The notes: a model not told the origin generated them from the sequence alone. DNA of 64,000 bases from Paraburkholderia sp. CNPSo 3274 (GCF_024206475.1 NZ_JAMBPR010000037.1:1-64000); one strand, 5' to 3'. Positions 15,362-24,274 are shown, numbered from the stretch's first letter. Made by a program: numbers and translations.

Positions 15362-16387
15362 ATGCTCGAGAAGCCCCACGACTCTGCCGCCGGCGCCACC
15401 CCGCTCGACAAGCTTGACGACTACGCGTTGCGTTACGCCGTGCGCCACGCAACGCTTGCCCCGTCGAGCCACAACAGCCAGCCGTGGCGTTTCGTGCCCG
15501 CCCACGACCGCATCCTGTTGTGCGCCGACCGTCTGCGGGCGCTACCAGTCGTCGATCCGTTCGATCGGGAGCTGATCATCAGCTGCGGGGCGGCGCTCTT
15601 CAATTTGCGCGTGGCGCTCGCGAGCCTCGGCATCGGCTATGCAATCACGCTCTTTCCAACGAGCCTCGATCCCGACCTGCTTGCCGATGTGCGCATGCTT
15701 CGTGAGCGGCCCATTGGCGCGGAGCTGGTTCCGCTGCTCAATGCCATGTCGCTGCGGGTTACCACACGTCACCCGTTTTCCCCCGCGCCGGTCGCAGCAG
15801 CCGTCGAACGCGAACTGGTCGAGGCGGCCCGGGCCGAGGGGGTTGACGTTGCATGCGCCACCGAAGCCGGAAAGCGCGAGGCGATCGCCGACCTCGTAGC
15901 CGTTGCCGACCAATGCCAGTTCGCCGATCCCAGGTTCCGCCGTGAACTCGCGAAATGGATACATCCGCGCAACACTGGCGACGGTATGCCGGCCTATGCG
16001 GCCGGACTCAATTCCCTGCTCGACTTCGCCACACCGCTCGTCGCCTCCGCGATCCGCACATTCGATGTGGGTGGCGGCGTGGCGGCGACCCACCGGGAAC
16101 TCGCGGCAGGATCGCCGCTGCTGCTGTGCATCGCAACGAGCGTCGACGATGCGCAGGCCTGGCTTGCCGCGGGCGAGGCGCTCGAGCGGGTGCTGCTCGT
16201 GCTGACATCGCATGGACTATGCGCCTCCTATCTGAACCAGCCCATCGAGGTGGCCGAACTACGCGCGCAGCTAGGTGCGCTGCTCGGCATGCCGAAATCC
16301 GCTTGTCCGCAGCTTCTGCTGCGCATCGGACACGGCACGCCGGACGCGCCGTCACCGCGCCGACCGCTGAGTGAAGTCGTGGCGTAA
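15362..16387 (+). CDS. Acg-like nitroreductase-fold protein
   Basis: A 341-residue protein resembling the Acg family of the mycobacterial DosR dormancy regulon, flavin-binding relatives of nitroreductases. Key segments: ATLAPSSHNSQPWRF (FMN phosphate region), VDPFDRELIISCGAALFNLR, TTRHPFSPAPV, and a C-terminal lid around SHGLCASYLNQPIEV. Mycobacterial Acg sequesters FMN rather than reducing nitro compounds; whether this does so is unknown. It is 54 bases after the second usp and appears co-transcribed with it. Confidence 0.8.
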   Translation: MLEKPHDSAAGATPLDKLDDYALRYAVRHATLAPSSHNSQPWRFVPAHDRILLCADRLRALPVVDPFDRELIISCGAALFNLRVALASLGIGYAITLFPTSLDPDLLADVRMLRERPIGAELVPLLNAMSLRVTTRHPFSPAPVAAAVERELVEAARAEGVDVACATEAGKREAIADLVAVADQCQFADPRFRRELAKWIHPRNTGDGMPAYAAGLNSLLDFATPLVASAIRTFDVGGGVAATHRELAAGSPLLLCIATSVDDAQAWLAAGEALERVLLVLTSHGLCASYLNQPIEVAELRAQLGALLGMPKSACPQLLLRIGHGTPDAPSPRRPLSEVVA

Positions 16388-16466
16388 GTCGTCGTCACAA
16401 GCAAATCGTCAGGATGCTTGAGCCTGCAATAGATCTGAACCCGGCAAGGAATTTGCCCTACCATGC

Positions 16467-16487
16467 GGCATATCGGTGTGATATGCC
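16467..16487. repeat. inverted repeat GGCATATC-N5-GATATGCC
   Basis: A perfect 8-bp inverted repeat with a 5-base spacer, 58 bp upstream of the PAS kinase start at 16545. It could be an operator for autoregulation. No matching copy was noticed elsewhere in the window. Confidence 0.4.
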
Positions 16488-16544
16488 TGGTGCGCCAGGA
16501 TGCGTCCGATCCCTGCTGACTCGGCAAATCATCCGGAGCGTTTC

Positions 16545-17669
16545 ATGCAAACGGCAGGGCCCACGTCCTGGCTCGGACGCAACGACAGCAATATTGCAAT
16601 CGCAGACCGGTATCGGCTTCTCATCGACGCGGTGCGCGACTACGCCATTTTCATGCTCGAACCTGGCGGCCGCGTTGCGAGCTGGAATGCCGGCGCGCAG
16701 CGCATCAAAGGCTATTCATCGGATGAAATCGTCGGCCAGCACTTCTCTGTGTTCTATCCCCCGGACGATATCGCCTCAGGCAAGCCCACGTACCTGCTAG
16801 AGACTGCCGCGCTGAACGGACACGTCGAAGACGAGGGCTGGCGCGTGCGCAAGGACGGCAGCCGCTTCTGGGCGAACGTTGTCATAACCGCGGTGCGCGA
16901 CGACCAGGGTTCGCTCGTCGGCTTCGCCAAGATCACGCGTGACTTGACCGAGCGGCGCAGGCTCGAAGAACTCGAGCGCGCTCATGCCGCGTCCTCGCTC
17001 GTCCAGCAGGCGCGCGAAAACGAACAGAAGCGCGTTGCCCGCGAGCTGCACGACGATCTCGGGCAACGCATCGCGGCACTGAAAATAGCGCTCAGTCTCC
17101 ACGGGTCCGAACTCGAGAACGCATTGCCGACGCAGTTGCATGCCGAACTGGAAGCCATCGCGCAAATCGGCGCACAGATCGACGAGCTTGCTGAGGCGGT
17201 CCGGCGCATTGCCGCCGACCTGCGTCCCACCATGCTCGACGATCTCGGACTCCAGGCTGCGCTCAAATGGCTGGCAGAGGACTTTCAGAGCCGCTACAGT
17301 GTGAGTGTCGAGTGCAGGCTGAAGGTTTCGGAACCTGAGCTCGGCGAATTCGCTACGACCGCCCTCTTTCGCGTCATCCAGGAAGCGCTGACCAATGTGG
17401 CGCGCCACGCTCACGCACACCGTGTGACGATCGAGCTTGAGAACGACGCGGAACATTGCCGGCTTCGCGTCAGCGACGACGGCGTCGGCTTCGACCCGCG
17501 CTCCGCGCCACGTCCCGATGCGCTCGGGCTCATCGGCATGCGCGAGCGCATTGTGCAGCTTGGCGGCTGGCTGACGGTCGAAGGTCGTCCCGGCGCGGGC
17601 GTCACGATTTCAGCGGAGCTTCGCTTGCCGGTGGACATTCATCCGGCGCTCGCTTGCGCTGGACGGTAG
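16545..17669 (+). CDS. PAS sensor histidine kinase (HisKA_3/NarX-type)
   Basis: A 374-residue soluble kinase. The N-terminal PAS/PAC domain runs from about residue 20 to 140 (RDYAIFMLEPGGRVASWN, IKGYSSDEIVGQHFSVFY, GFAKITRDLTERRRLEEL). The dimerisation domain has its phospho-acceptor H169 in ARELHDDLGQR. The HATPase domain shows IQEALTNVARHAHA and LRVSDDGVGFD. No transmembrane segment is seen, so it senses a cytoplasmic signal. Start ATG 16545 fits GGAG upstream. It has no adjacent response regulator; the NarL-type regulator at 22123 is the natural candidate partner. Confidence 0.88.
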   Translation: MQTAGPTSWLGRNDSNIAIADRYRLLIDAVRDYAIFMLEPGGRVASWNAGAQRIKGYSSDEIVGQHFSVFYPPDDIASGKPTYLLETAALNGHVEDEGWRVRKDGSRFWANVVITAVRDDQGSLVGFAKITRDLTERRRLEELERAHAASSLVQQARENEQKRVARELHDDLGQRIAALKIALSLHGSELENALPTQLHAELEAIAQIGAQIDELAEAVRRIAADLRPTMLDDLGLQAALKWLAEDFQSRYSVSVECRLKVSEPELGEFATTALFRVIQEALTNVARHAHAHRVTIELENDAEHCRLRVSDDGVGFDPRSAPRPDALGLIGMRERIVQLGGWLTVEGRPGAGVTISAELRLPVDIHPALACAGR

Positions 17670-17686
17670 CAAACATCCACGCCGCT

Positions 17687-18160
17687 TTATCTGACGCTAC
17701 CCATTTCGCGCGCGAATTCGAGCTGCGCCTGCAGGAGCTGTTCGGCGCAGCGCGCATAGAGCCATCCAGGCCCGTTGTCGGTGCTGTACATGCCGCGGCA
17801 CAAGCCCTTGAGCCGTATCGTCGTCGTTCCGTCCGCCGCCGTCTGCCGTACTGCCCAGAAGTACGCGATGCCGAATTCATGCGGCATGCGTGTCTCGATG
17901 GTTTCGTCGGTCGCACGTTCGATGGGCGTGGGCGAGTGCCGCTGGACGAAAAACCGGGCGCGGGTCCAGGCCTGTGCGCAGTCGTCGGGCACTGCGCATT
18001 GGATCGCGCTCTGCTCTCGGCGCGCTTCCAGCTCGGTCTCGGACCGACGGAAGGCGACGTTTTCGTCACGGAGGGTCTCGCGGTACGTAGTACAAGCCAA
18101 AAGCAATCCAATCAACAGCGTCAGACCAAACGGCCAGCCCAAGGACAACCTGCGCGACAT
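17687..18160 (-). CDS. putative lipoprotein or anchored exported protein
   Basis: A 157-residue protein with a basic N-terminus, a hydrophobic segment (LGWPFGLTLLIGLLLACTT) and a possible lipobox LLAC at Cys 22. The mature part contains a charged, coiled-coil-like start (RRSETELEARREQ), four further cysteines that could form disulphides, and a C-terminal region around CRGMYSTDNGPGWLYARC. No family recognised. Start ATG 18160 is preceded by AGAGG. An FNR box lies 83 bp upstream, divergent from the box of the metallo-hydrolase gene. Confidence 0.65.
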   Translation of the reverse strand: MSRRLSLGWPFGLTLLIGLLLACTTYRETLRDENVAFRRSETELEARREQSAIQCAVPDDCAQAWTRARFFVQRHSPTPIERATDETIETRMPHEFGIAYFWAVRQTAADGTTTIRLKGLCRGMYSTDNGPGWLYARCAEQLLQAQLEFAREMGSVR

Positions 18161-18236
18161 TTTCGCCTCTGCCTGAATATCGGCCCGCGACCGCGTGCCA
18201 CCGACTCCAATGTATGAATCGTCTGACTCGCTGCGA

Positions 18237-18250
18237 TTGATCTGCCTCAA
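18237..18250 (-). promoter_or_regulatory. FNR box TTGAT-N4-CTCAA before lipoprotein gene
   Basis: TTGATCTGCCTCAA, centred 83 bp upstream of ATG 18160. TACATT lies 22 bp further in that direction. The identical box sequence is used before hsp20. Confidence 0.6.
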
Positions 18251-18281
18251 GGAGAGGCGGGCCCGGGCGAAGCCCGTTCGT

Positions 18282-18295
18282 CTGATTCAGGTCAA
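18282..18295 (+). promoter_or_regulatory. FNR-like box CTGAT-N4-GTCAA before metallo-hydrolase
   Basis: CTGATTCAGGTCAA, centred 75 bp upstream of ATG 18363, with TCCAAT (18317-18322) at the 21-bp -10 position. Confidence 0.55.
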
Positions 18296-18362
18296 AGCCG
18301 GCGTGCCGGCGCGCGCTCCAATCGATGTCAGGCGCGCACATGGCGCGTGAAGCGAGGAGAGC

Positions 18363-19805
18363 ATGATGAGGCTGACGTTTCTGGGCGCGGCACAAACGGT
18401 CACCGGGTCGCGCTACCTGCTGGAGGCTGGGAGCAAGCGGGTACTGATCGACTGCGGGCTGTTCCAGGGAACCAAGAACCTGCGCCTGCGCAACCGGGAG
18501 CCGCTGCCCTTTCCCGCCGACTCGCTCGATGCCGTCATCCTCACGCACGCCCATATCGATCATTGCGGCTATCTGCCAGTCCTTGCGCGCAACGGTTATG
18601 GCGGTCCGGCTTATTGCACGCCCGGAACTGCGGACCTGTGCGGCATCATGCTGCGCGACAGCGCCCGGTTGCAGGAGGAAGACGCGGCGTTTGCGAACCG
18701 TCACGGCTTCTCCAAACACCATCCCGCGCTGCCGCTTTACACGCTGGAAGACGCCGAAGAGGCGCTGCGGCTCATCGCGCCGCGCCCGTTCGATGAACCC
18801 GTCACCCTCGGCGAACAACAGACTTTTCGGCTGCTGCCGGCCGGCCATATCCTTGGGGCGTCTAGCGTCGTGCTGTGTAACGGGCATACAGTCGTTGCGT
18901 TTTCGGGCGACCTTGGGCGCCCCGACGATCCGATCGTGCGTGCGCCATCCCCGCCGGTGCATGCGGACTACCTGGTGGTCGAATCGACCTATGGCGACCG
19001 GCTACACGATGCGCTCAACCCCGAGGACGAGCTCGCCGAGATGTTCTCGCGCACATTTGCGCGTGGCGGGATCGTGGTGATGCCCTGCTTCGCAGTGGGA
19101 CGCGCACAGGAGGTCCTTTACTACATCGCGCGATTGAAACAGTCGGGCCGCATGGCGAATGTACCGGTCTACCTCGACAGTCCGATGGCGATCAGCGTGA
19201 CCGACCTCTACCGGCGTCACATGAGCGATCATCGGCTAACGGTCTCGCAGGTGCACGCCATCGATCATGCGGCGTTCATGGCCCGAACGGTGGACGAGTC
19301 AAAGGCCATTGCCGGACGCAACGGCCCCATGGTCATCATTGCCGGCAGCGGCATGGCAACCGGCGGCCGGATTCTGCATCACCTGAGCCTGTATGCTTCG
19401 GACCCGCGCAACACGATCGCGCTCGTCGGCTACCAGGCGCCCGGCACGCGCGGCGCGGCGCTCGAGGCCCACGCGCCAGCCATCAAGCTGCACGGCGACT
19501 ACGTGCGCGTGCGCGCCGAGGTGTCTTCGATCACGTCCCTCTCCGCGCATAGCGATTACCGGGAAACCCTGCGCTGGCTCGCCGGCATGACGTGCCCGCC
19601 CATTCGCACGTTCGTCACGCACGGTGAGCCCGCAGCGGCGGATGCCTTGCGGCGGCGCATCGTCGAAACGCTGCACTGGGATTGCTGCGTGCCGGAATAC
19701 GGGCAGTCGTTCGAACTCGCCGAGGATACTGTGCGACCTTACCCCTGCCCGCCGTGCCCCGCGGATGAACTGGCGCCCGCGTCGGGGGCAGGCACGGCGC
19801 GGTGA
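18363..19805 (+). CDS. beta-CASP metallo-beta-lactamase-fold hydrolase (RNA-processing type)
   Basis: A 480-residue MBL-fold protein of the CPSF73/YsgB-like beta-CASP group, whose members are mostly RNA nucleases. The metal site is visible as ILTHAHIDHCGYLP with further ligands in AGHILGASSV and FSGDLGRPDDP. Beta-CASP motifs follow: ESTYGDRLH, VVMPCFAVGRAQEVLYYI, IIAGSGMATGGRILHHL, and the C-terminal His motif LSAHSDYRETL. Either ATG 18363 or 18366 may start it (GAGGAG upstream). RNA degradation under anoxia is a plausible role, inferred only from fold and FNR box. Confidence 0.88.
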   Translation: MMRLTFLGAAQTVTGSRYLLEAGSKRVLIDCGLFQGTKNLRLRNREPLPFPADSLDAVILTHAHIDHCGYLPVLARNGYGGPAYCTPGTADLCGIMLRDSARLQEEDAAFANRHGFSKHHPALPLYTLEDAEEALRLIAPRPFDEPVTLGEQQTFRLLPAGHILGASSVVLCNGHTVVAFSGDLGRPDDPIVRAPSPPVHADYLVVESTYGDRLHDALNPEDELAEMFSRTFARGGIVVMPCFAVGRAQEVLYYIARLKQSGRMANVPVYLDSPMAISVTDLYRRHMSDHRLTVSQVHAIDHAAFMARTVDESKAIAGRNGPMVIIAGSGMATGGRILHHLSLYASDPRNTIALVGYQAPGTRGAALEAHAPAIKLHGDYVRVRAEVSSITSLSAHSDYRETLRWLAGMTCPPIRTFVTHGEPAAADALRRRIVETLHWDCCVPEYGQSFELAEDTVRPYPCPPCPADELAPASGAGTAR

Positions 19806-19838
19806 AAGGCTGCTTGAAAGGCTACCTGAACACGAAAC

Positions 19839-19856
19839 GGGGCGCCTGCGCGCCCC
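19839..19856 (+). terminator. hairpin GGGGCGC-CTGC-GCGCCCC after metallo-hydrolase
   Basis: Perfect 7-bp GC-rich stem with 4-base loop, 34 bp after the metallo-hydrolase stop. No T-run follows, so it may act as a partial or Rho-assisted terminator. Confidence 0.45.
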
Positions 19857-20035
19857 ATGCGAGCCTGCAGGACGCGCGCCAAACTTTTTTGGGACACGAT
19901 CTCGCGTGGCTCATAAAATGGGCATGCATCCCCCGAGACACGGGATGCCGATGTCCCTCCCATTGAAGTCGGTACTTCATATACGAATGGCCTACGCATC
20001 GATCTCGCGCAAGCATTGCGCCCCGGAATGTCGTC

Positions 20036-22126
20036 ATGGGTCCGCGCGCTGACCCACGTACGCGCGCCGGACAACGGGTGGGGCCGGCAATTGTCGCCCG
20101 CCTGCGCAATCCGGCCGTTTCGGCCGTGCTGGCGTTCATTGTGGCCTTCGCGCTGGCTGGCGTCATCGCAACGTTCGTTACGCGGCAGTGGCAAGCGGCG
20201 GCGGAACAGCGGTTCACCCGGCGCGCGGCGGCGTTGCACGAAACGCTCAGGCAGGCCCTGATTGCCAACGAGGCCATCCTGCGTGGCGCGCGCGCCTTGC
20301 TCGCGCAAACGCCCGGCCCCGATCCGGCGGCCTGGAACCACTTTGTGTCAGCGATCGATCTGGACAACTCCCGTTCGGCGATCACTGCGCTGGGTTACGT
20401 TACCCCGCTCGGCAACCGGGCGACGGGCGCGGCCGACCGCGCCGAAGTCACGACGCAATGGGCCGGTCTGAGCGCCACTGTCCCCGCTAACGCATTCGCG
20501 GACACCGTCGCGACGCGTGCCGCGCGACGCTACGCTGCCGAAACCGGCAACGCTGCGCTCGCGGCCTTGCCGGAGTTGGCCAATGCGCCACCGCTTCTCA
20601 CGCTCTGGCTGCCCGTGTACGAGACGGCGCCCGATGCGCGAGGAAGCGCACAAGGCAATGCACAGAAGGTGATCGGCTTCGCCGTTGCCTTGCTGGACGT
20701 GCGGCGGCTGTTCGCACCGCTCGTTGCCGCCGATCCGGGACTTGTGATCAGCGCCCGGATCGGTACTCCTCCGTTGCACCTCTACACGAGTGAGCGCAGC
20801 GAAGAAGACGAGGTGTTGCCCGGCATGCGGTTCCAGCGGAGGGATTCGTTCGTCTTTGGCGGCATAACGCTCGCGCTCGACGTCAGCGCCGATGCAAGCC
20901 CGCTGCTCACGGGTGCAGCCGCTTGCGCCACGGCCATTCTGCTCGCGGGAGCGCTCAGTGCTGCCGCACTCGCATTTCTCGCGCAACGCCTCATGCGCGC
21001 AAACCTGGCGCGCGTCGCGGGCGATATGCGGCTCAACGAAGCCCGCATGATGGGGATCATCCGCTCGTCGATGGAAGCGATCGTCACTGTCGACGAAACC
21101 CAACGCGTGGTGATCTTCAATCCAGCCGCCGAACAGGTGTTCGGCCTGTCTGCCATGGAGGCGATCGGCTCTCCGCTCTCGCGCTTCATTCCCGAGCGGT
21201 TCCGGGCCGCGCACGCGCAGCATGTCGAACAGTTTGGCGAGACCGGCGTCACCGAGCGACAGATGGGCCACCCGCAACGTGTGCTCCACGGGCTGCGCGC
21301 CAATGGCGAGGAGTTTCCCATCGAGGCATCGATTTCGCAGATCCGTGACGACTCGGGCAAGCTTTTCACGGTCATGCTGCGCGACATCACCGAGCGCGTA
21401 CGTGCGGAGGAAGCGCTCAAGCGTTCGCGCGAAGAGCTCCGCGAGCTGTCGGCCAATCTGCAGAACGTACGTGAGGCCGAGAAAACACGCATCGCGCGCG
21501 AGCTTCACGACGATCTCGGGCAGCAGCTCACCGCGCTCAAGATCGATCTCTCCGCGCTCGAGCGCCGGCTCGGGGAGGATGACGCCACCGACGTCCCCGC
21601 GCGCCTCGCCGGCATGCGCAACCTGATCGATTCGACGGTGGGGGCCTTGCGGCGCATCGCGGCCGACCTGCGGCCGGTCATGCTGGATGACCTCGGCCTC
21701 GTGCCGGCCATCGAGTGGCTGGCGAACGACTTCACGAACCGGCACGGCATCGCCGTCGAGCGCGATCTGGACGCGGACGCCACGATGTTTTCGAACGGCG
21801 CCTCCTCTGCACTCTTTCGCATCGTCCAGGAAGCTCTGACCAATGTCGCCCGTCATGCCGAAGCGAACCTCGTCGAGATTACGCTCAAGGTGGACGGGCC
21901 GCGCTGTGTCCTGCGCGTTGCCGACGACGGCCTCGGCGCGACCGGTGACCCTGCCGACAGACAGCGTAACGCCTTGCGGGACAAGTCGTTTGGCCTGCTC
22001 GGCATTCGCGAGCGCGCCCACATGCTGGACGGCACCGTTTCTATCGATACCGCGCCCGGCAAGGGCTTTGCCATGACAATCACGTTCGCACTTCATGCTC
22101 TCCTCCCCGAAGAGGCCGCATCATGA
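20036..22126 (+). CDS. CHASE-PAS sensor histidine kinase (HisKA_3/NarX-type)
   Basis: A 696-residue membrane kinase. TM1 lies near residues 28-48 (AVLAFIVAFALAGVIATFV), a periplasmic CHASE sensor domain covers about 50-290, TM2 is near 298-320, then a PAS domain (SSMEAIVTVDETQRVVIFNP through MLRDITERVRAEE). The phospho-acceptor is H491 in ARELHDDLGQQ, and the ATPase domain ends GKGFAMTITF. Its stop overlaps the response regulator start (ATGA), which makes them a cognate pair. CHASE domains bind small extracellular molecules; the ligand is unknown. Start ATG 20036 lacks a strong ribosome binding site. Confidence 0.88.
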   Translation: MGPRADPRTRAGQRVGPAIVARLRNPAVSAVLAFIVAFALAGVIATFVTRQWQAAAEQRFTRRAAALHETLRQALIANEAILRGARALLAQTPGPDPAAWNHFVSAIDLDNSRSAITALGYVTPLGNRATGAADRAEVTTQWAGLSATVPANAFADTVATRAARRYAAETGNAALAALPELANAPPLLTLWLPVYETAPDARGSAQGNAQKVIGFAVALLDVRRLFAPLVAADPGLVISARIGTPPLHLYTSERSEEDEVLPGMRFQRRDSFVFGGITLALDVSADASPLLTGAAACATAILLAGALSAAALAFLAQRLMRANLARVAGDMRLNEARMMGIIRSSMEAIVTVDETQRVVIFNPAAEQVFGLSAMEAIGSPLSRFIPERFRAAHAQHVEQFGETGVTERQMGHPQRVLHGLRANGEEFPIEASISQIRDDSGKLFTVMLRDITERVRAEEALKRSREELRELSANLQNVREAEKTRIARELHDDLGQQLTALKIDLSALERRLGEDDATDVPARLAGMRNLIDSTVGALRRIAADLRPVMLDDLGLVPAIEWLANDFTNRHGIAVERDLDADATMFSNGASSALFRIVQEALTNVARHAEANLVEITLKVDGPRCVLRVADDGLGATGDPADRQRNALRDKSFGLLGIRERAHMLDGTVSIDTAPGKGFAMTITFALHALLPEEAAS

Positions 22127-22776
22127 TCAAGGTGATCATTGCCGACGACCATGCGCTCATGCGTGACGGTCTGCGACGCATTCTCGAAAGCGCGCGCGAC
22201 TTCCAGTTCGAAGTCGTCGGCGAAGGCTGCGACAGCTCGACCACGCTCGCGCTCGTGCGCGAGCACCCGGCCCAGGTCCTGGTGCTCGACCTCTCGATGC
22301 CAGGGCGCAGCGGCGTGGATCTCGTCAAGCAGATCAAGGACGAAAAGCCCGCGTTGCGCATTCTCGTGCTGACCATGCACGCCGAGCAGCAATACGCGGT
22401 GCGTGCCTTCAAGGCGGGCGCCTCCGGCTATCTCACCAAGGAGTGCGCGAGCACGGAGCTGGTCAGCGCCGTGACGAAGATCGCCTCCGGCGGCGTCTAC
22501 ATCAGCATGACGATGGCTGAGCGCTTCGCCCAAAGTCTGAACGAGCCCGCCGACATGCTTCCCCATCAACGGCTTTCCGACCGCGAGTTCGAGGTCTTCC
22601 GGCGTATTGCGGCCGGGCAGACCATTACCGAGATCGCGCAGGAACTCTGCGTAAGCGCGAAGACCGTCAGCACCTATAAGGTGCGCATCCTCGAAAAAAT
22701 GCAGATGCCGCACGAAGCCGCGCTCGTGCGCTACGCGATGCGGTACAAGCTCGTCGACGATCCGGATGAGGCCTGA
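22123..22776 (+). CDS. NarL/FixJ-family response regulator
   Basis: A 217-residue two-domain regulator. The receiver has acidic residues D8/D9 (IIADDHALMRDGL), the phospho-acceptor D56 (VLDLSMPGRSG), the conserved Thr in VLTMHAEQQYA and the Lys in GYLTKECAS. The C-terminal LuxR-type HTH reads LSDREFEVFRRIAAG, then CVSAKTVSTYKVRILEKM. Translational overlap with the CHASE kinase marks the pair. The GTAGG-N6-CCTAC palindromes at 12223 and 22810 are possible targets. Confidence 0.92.
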   Translation: MIKVIIADDHALMRDGLRRILESARDFQFEVVGEGCDSSTTLALVREHPAQVLVLDLSMPGRSGVDLVKQIKDEKPALRILVLTMHAEQQYAVRAFKAGASGYLTKECASTELVSAVTKIASGGVYISMTMAERFAQSLNEPADMLPHQRLSDREFEVFRRIAAGQTITEIAQELCVSAKTVSTYKVRILEKMQMPHEAALVRYAMRYKLVDDPDEA

Positions 22777-22808
22777 CCGCCTGCTGGCGCAGCTGATTGC
22801 CGCATGAC

Positions 22809-22826
22809 TGTAGGAATCGCCCTACA
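22809..22826. promoter_or_regulatory. palindrome TGTAGG-N6-CCTACA, candidate response-regulator site
   Basis: TGTAGGAATCGCCCTACA is an inverted repeat located 33 bp after the NarL-type regulator gene and 76 bp before the receiver gene at 22902. It shares the core GTAGG-N6-CCTAC with 12223-12238. Confidence 0.45.
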
Positions 22827-22901
22827 CGTCTTCCGTTCCGCGTACGTCACTTTCCATCGCCGCCGATATTTTTTTGAGACGGCGTTGCCGATACTGGCTA
22901 C

Positions 22902-23309
22902 ATGAAAGCCAGTTCTGTCCGCCAGCGCCTGCAGGTCTTCCTCGTCGAGGATGCAACTGCAGTGCGCAGGAAAATCGCCGAAGCGTTGTCGGCCATTCCC
23001 GACGTGACCGTGATTGGCGAAGCCGAGGATGCGGCTAGCGCCCTGACCGGCATCGCGCAAAGCGGTGCGGACGTCGCGGTGGTCGACCTTAGGCTCGCGA
23101 GCGGCAGCGGCATCGAATTGCTCACCCTGCTCGGCCGCGAGCAACCCTTGGTTGTGACGGTCGTGCTGACGAATCACTCCGGCGCACCGTTTCGCGCAGC
23201 CTGCCAAAGAGCGGGAGCCCATTTCTTCTTCGACAAGACGTCCGAGTTCGAAGCCGCCTGCGAAGCCATTGAAGCGTTAGTGAAACAGCGCGTCACCCCC
23301 GCGCGCTGA
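22902..23309 (+). CDS. single-domain response regulator (receiver only)
   Basis: A 135-residue CheY-like receiver without output domain. It has the acidic pocket (VFLVEDATAVRR), the phospho-acceptor D62 in VVDLRLASGSG, Thr in VVLTNHSGAP and Lys in FFFDKTSEFEA. It may relay phosphate from, or buffer, the two NarX-type kinases of the window, or interact with a partner protein. It sits 13 bases before fnr and is probably co-transcribed with it, which would couple phospho-signalling to FNR levels. Confidence 0.88.
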   Translation: MKASSVRQRLQVFLVEDATAVRRKIAEALSAIPDVTVIGEAEDAASALTGIAQSGADVAVVDLRLASGSGIELLTLLGREQPLVVTVVLTNHSGAPFRAACQRAGAHFFFDKTSEFEAACEAIEALVKQRVTPAR

Positions 23310-23322
23310 ACTGGAGACGATC

Positions 23323-24111
23323 ATGTATGCCGAGCCCGTCTGCGAATCCTCACTGTCCACGCCGCCGTCCGCGCGCTGGCACGTCGTGCCGCTGCAGCCA
23401 GCCGTGCGTGAGGCCGCGCGGAGCCAGCCGGCTACGCGCTGCTCGACCTGCTCGCTGCGTGCGGTCTGCATGCCGCCAGACCTCACGTCCACAGAACTCC
23501 AGCAACTCGACACCGTGGTCCTCACCACGCGCAATGTGCACCGCGGCGAAACGCTGTTCCACGCGCACGACGCCTTCCAGAGCCTGTACGCCGTACGTAC
23601 CGGATCGTTCAAGACGGTCGTCATGCATCGGGACGGACGCGAGCAGGTCACGGGCTTCCAGATTCCGGGCGAGCCGCTCGGGCTTGACGGCGTTTGCTCC
23701 GGCACGCACAGCTGCGACGCCATTGCGCTCGAAGACAGCACAGTCTGCATCATGCCGTTCGGCCAGCTCGAAACGTTCTGCCGCGAAAGCCGGCGCATGC
23801 AGCGCCATCTTTATCAGCTCATGAGCGGCGAGATCGTCCGCGAATCCAGTCTGATGATGCTGCTCGGCACAATGACCGCCGAACAGCGCCTCGCCGCGTT
23901 TCTGCTCGATCTCGCAGCGCGCTTCCAGGCGCGCGGCTACTCCGGTGCGCAATTCAACCTGAAGATGAGCCGGGAGGAGATCGGCTGCTTTCTCGGCATG
24001 AAGCTCGAAACCGTGAGCCGGATGTTTTCGCGCTTTCAGCGCGAAGGCCTGGTCGAGCCAAACGGCAAGCAGATCCGTATCATCGACCTGGAGGGGCTTG
24101 CGCGCGTGTGA
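23323..24111 (+). CDS. fnr: FNR/ANR-type oxygen-sensing transcription factor
   Basis: A 262-residue Crp/Fnr regulator. The N-terminal cluster C40-x2-C43-x5-C49 (CSTCSLRAVC) plus C142 (STVCIMPF) match the four ligands of the oxygen-labile 4Fe-4S cluster of E. coli FNR. The C-terminal helix-turn-helix SREEIGCFLGMKLETVSRMF keeps the E-x-x-S-R contacts that read the TTGAT half-site. It is therefore the obvious regulator of the ~23 boxes in this window. No FNR box was seen directly before it, so its expression may be constitutive or controlled by the palindrome at 22809. A strong terminator follows. Confidence 0.93.
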   Translation: MYAEPVCESSLSTPPSARWHVVPLQPAVREAARSQPATRCSTCSLRAVCMPPDLTSTELQQLDTVVLTTRNVHRGETLFHAHDAFQSLYAVRTGSFKTVVMHRDGREQVTGFQIPGEPLGLDGVCSGTHSCDAIALEDSTVCIMPFGQLETFCRESRRMQRHLYQLMSGEIVRESSLMMLLGTMTAEQRLAAFLLDLAARFQARGYSGAQFNLKMSREEIGCFLGMKLETVSRMFSRFQREGLVEPNGKQIRIIDLEGLARV

Positions 24112-24183
24112 CGCGAAAGGCGGCGTTGCTGCCACCGACAGGTGTTTGCTCAGTAAGCCTCGTCGCTGAGGTGCATGTATTTT

Positions 24184-24216
24184 GCGGCGCCCGGTACCCG
24201 GCGCCGCTCACTTTTT
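24184..24216 (+). terminator. Rho-independent terminator after fnr
   Basis: GCGGCGCC (24184-24191) pairs with GGCGCCGC (24200-24207) over an 8-base loop and is followed by CTTTTT at 24211-24216. It lies 73 bp after the fnr stop and closes the signalling block. Confidence 0.85.
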
Positions 24217-24260
24217 AAGCGATCCTGATGCGAACGCGCGCGACCGGAATCCGTTGGTGA

Positions 24261-24274
24261 TTGACACATATCAA
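24261..24274 (+). promoter_or_regulatory. FNR box TTGAC-N4-ATCAA before cytochrome c
   Basis: TTGACACATATCAA, centred 85 bp upstream of ATG 24353. CACCAT occupies the 21-bp -10 position (weak). Confidence 0.65.

Noticed and set aside
20348..22096. Long open frame (582 codons) on the minus strand
   Set aside because: Antisense of the CHASE-PAS kinase; no ribosome binding site or recognisable domain.
5334..22831. Shared 13-mer GCCCTACACGTCT near 5334 and 22819
   Set aside because: Chance repeats of 13 bases are expected in a 64-kb window, and the first copy has no inverted partner; only the GTAGG-N6-CCTAC palindromes were kept.
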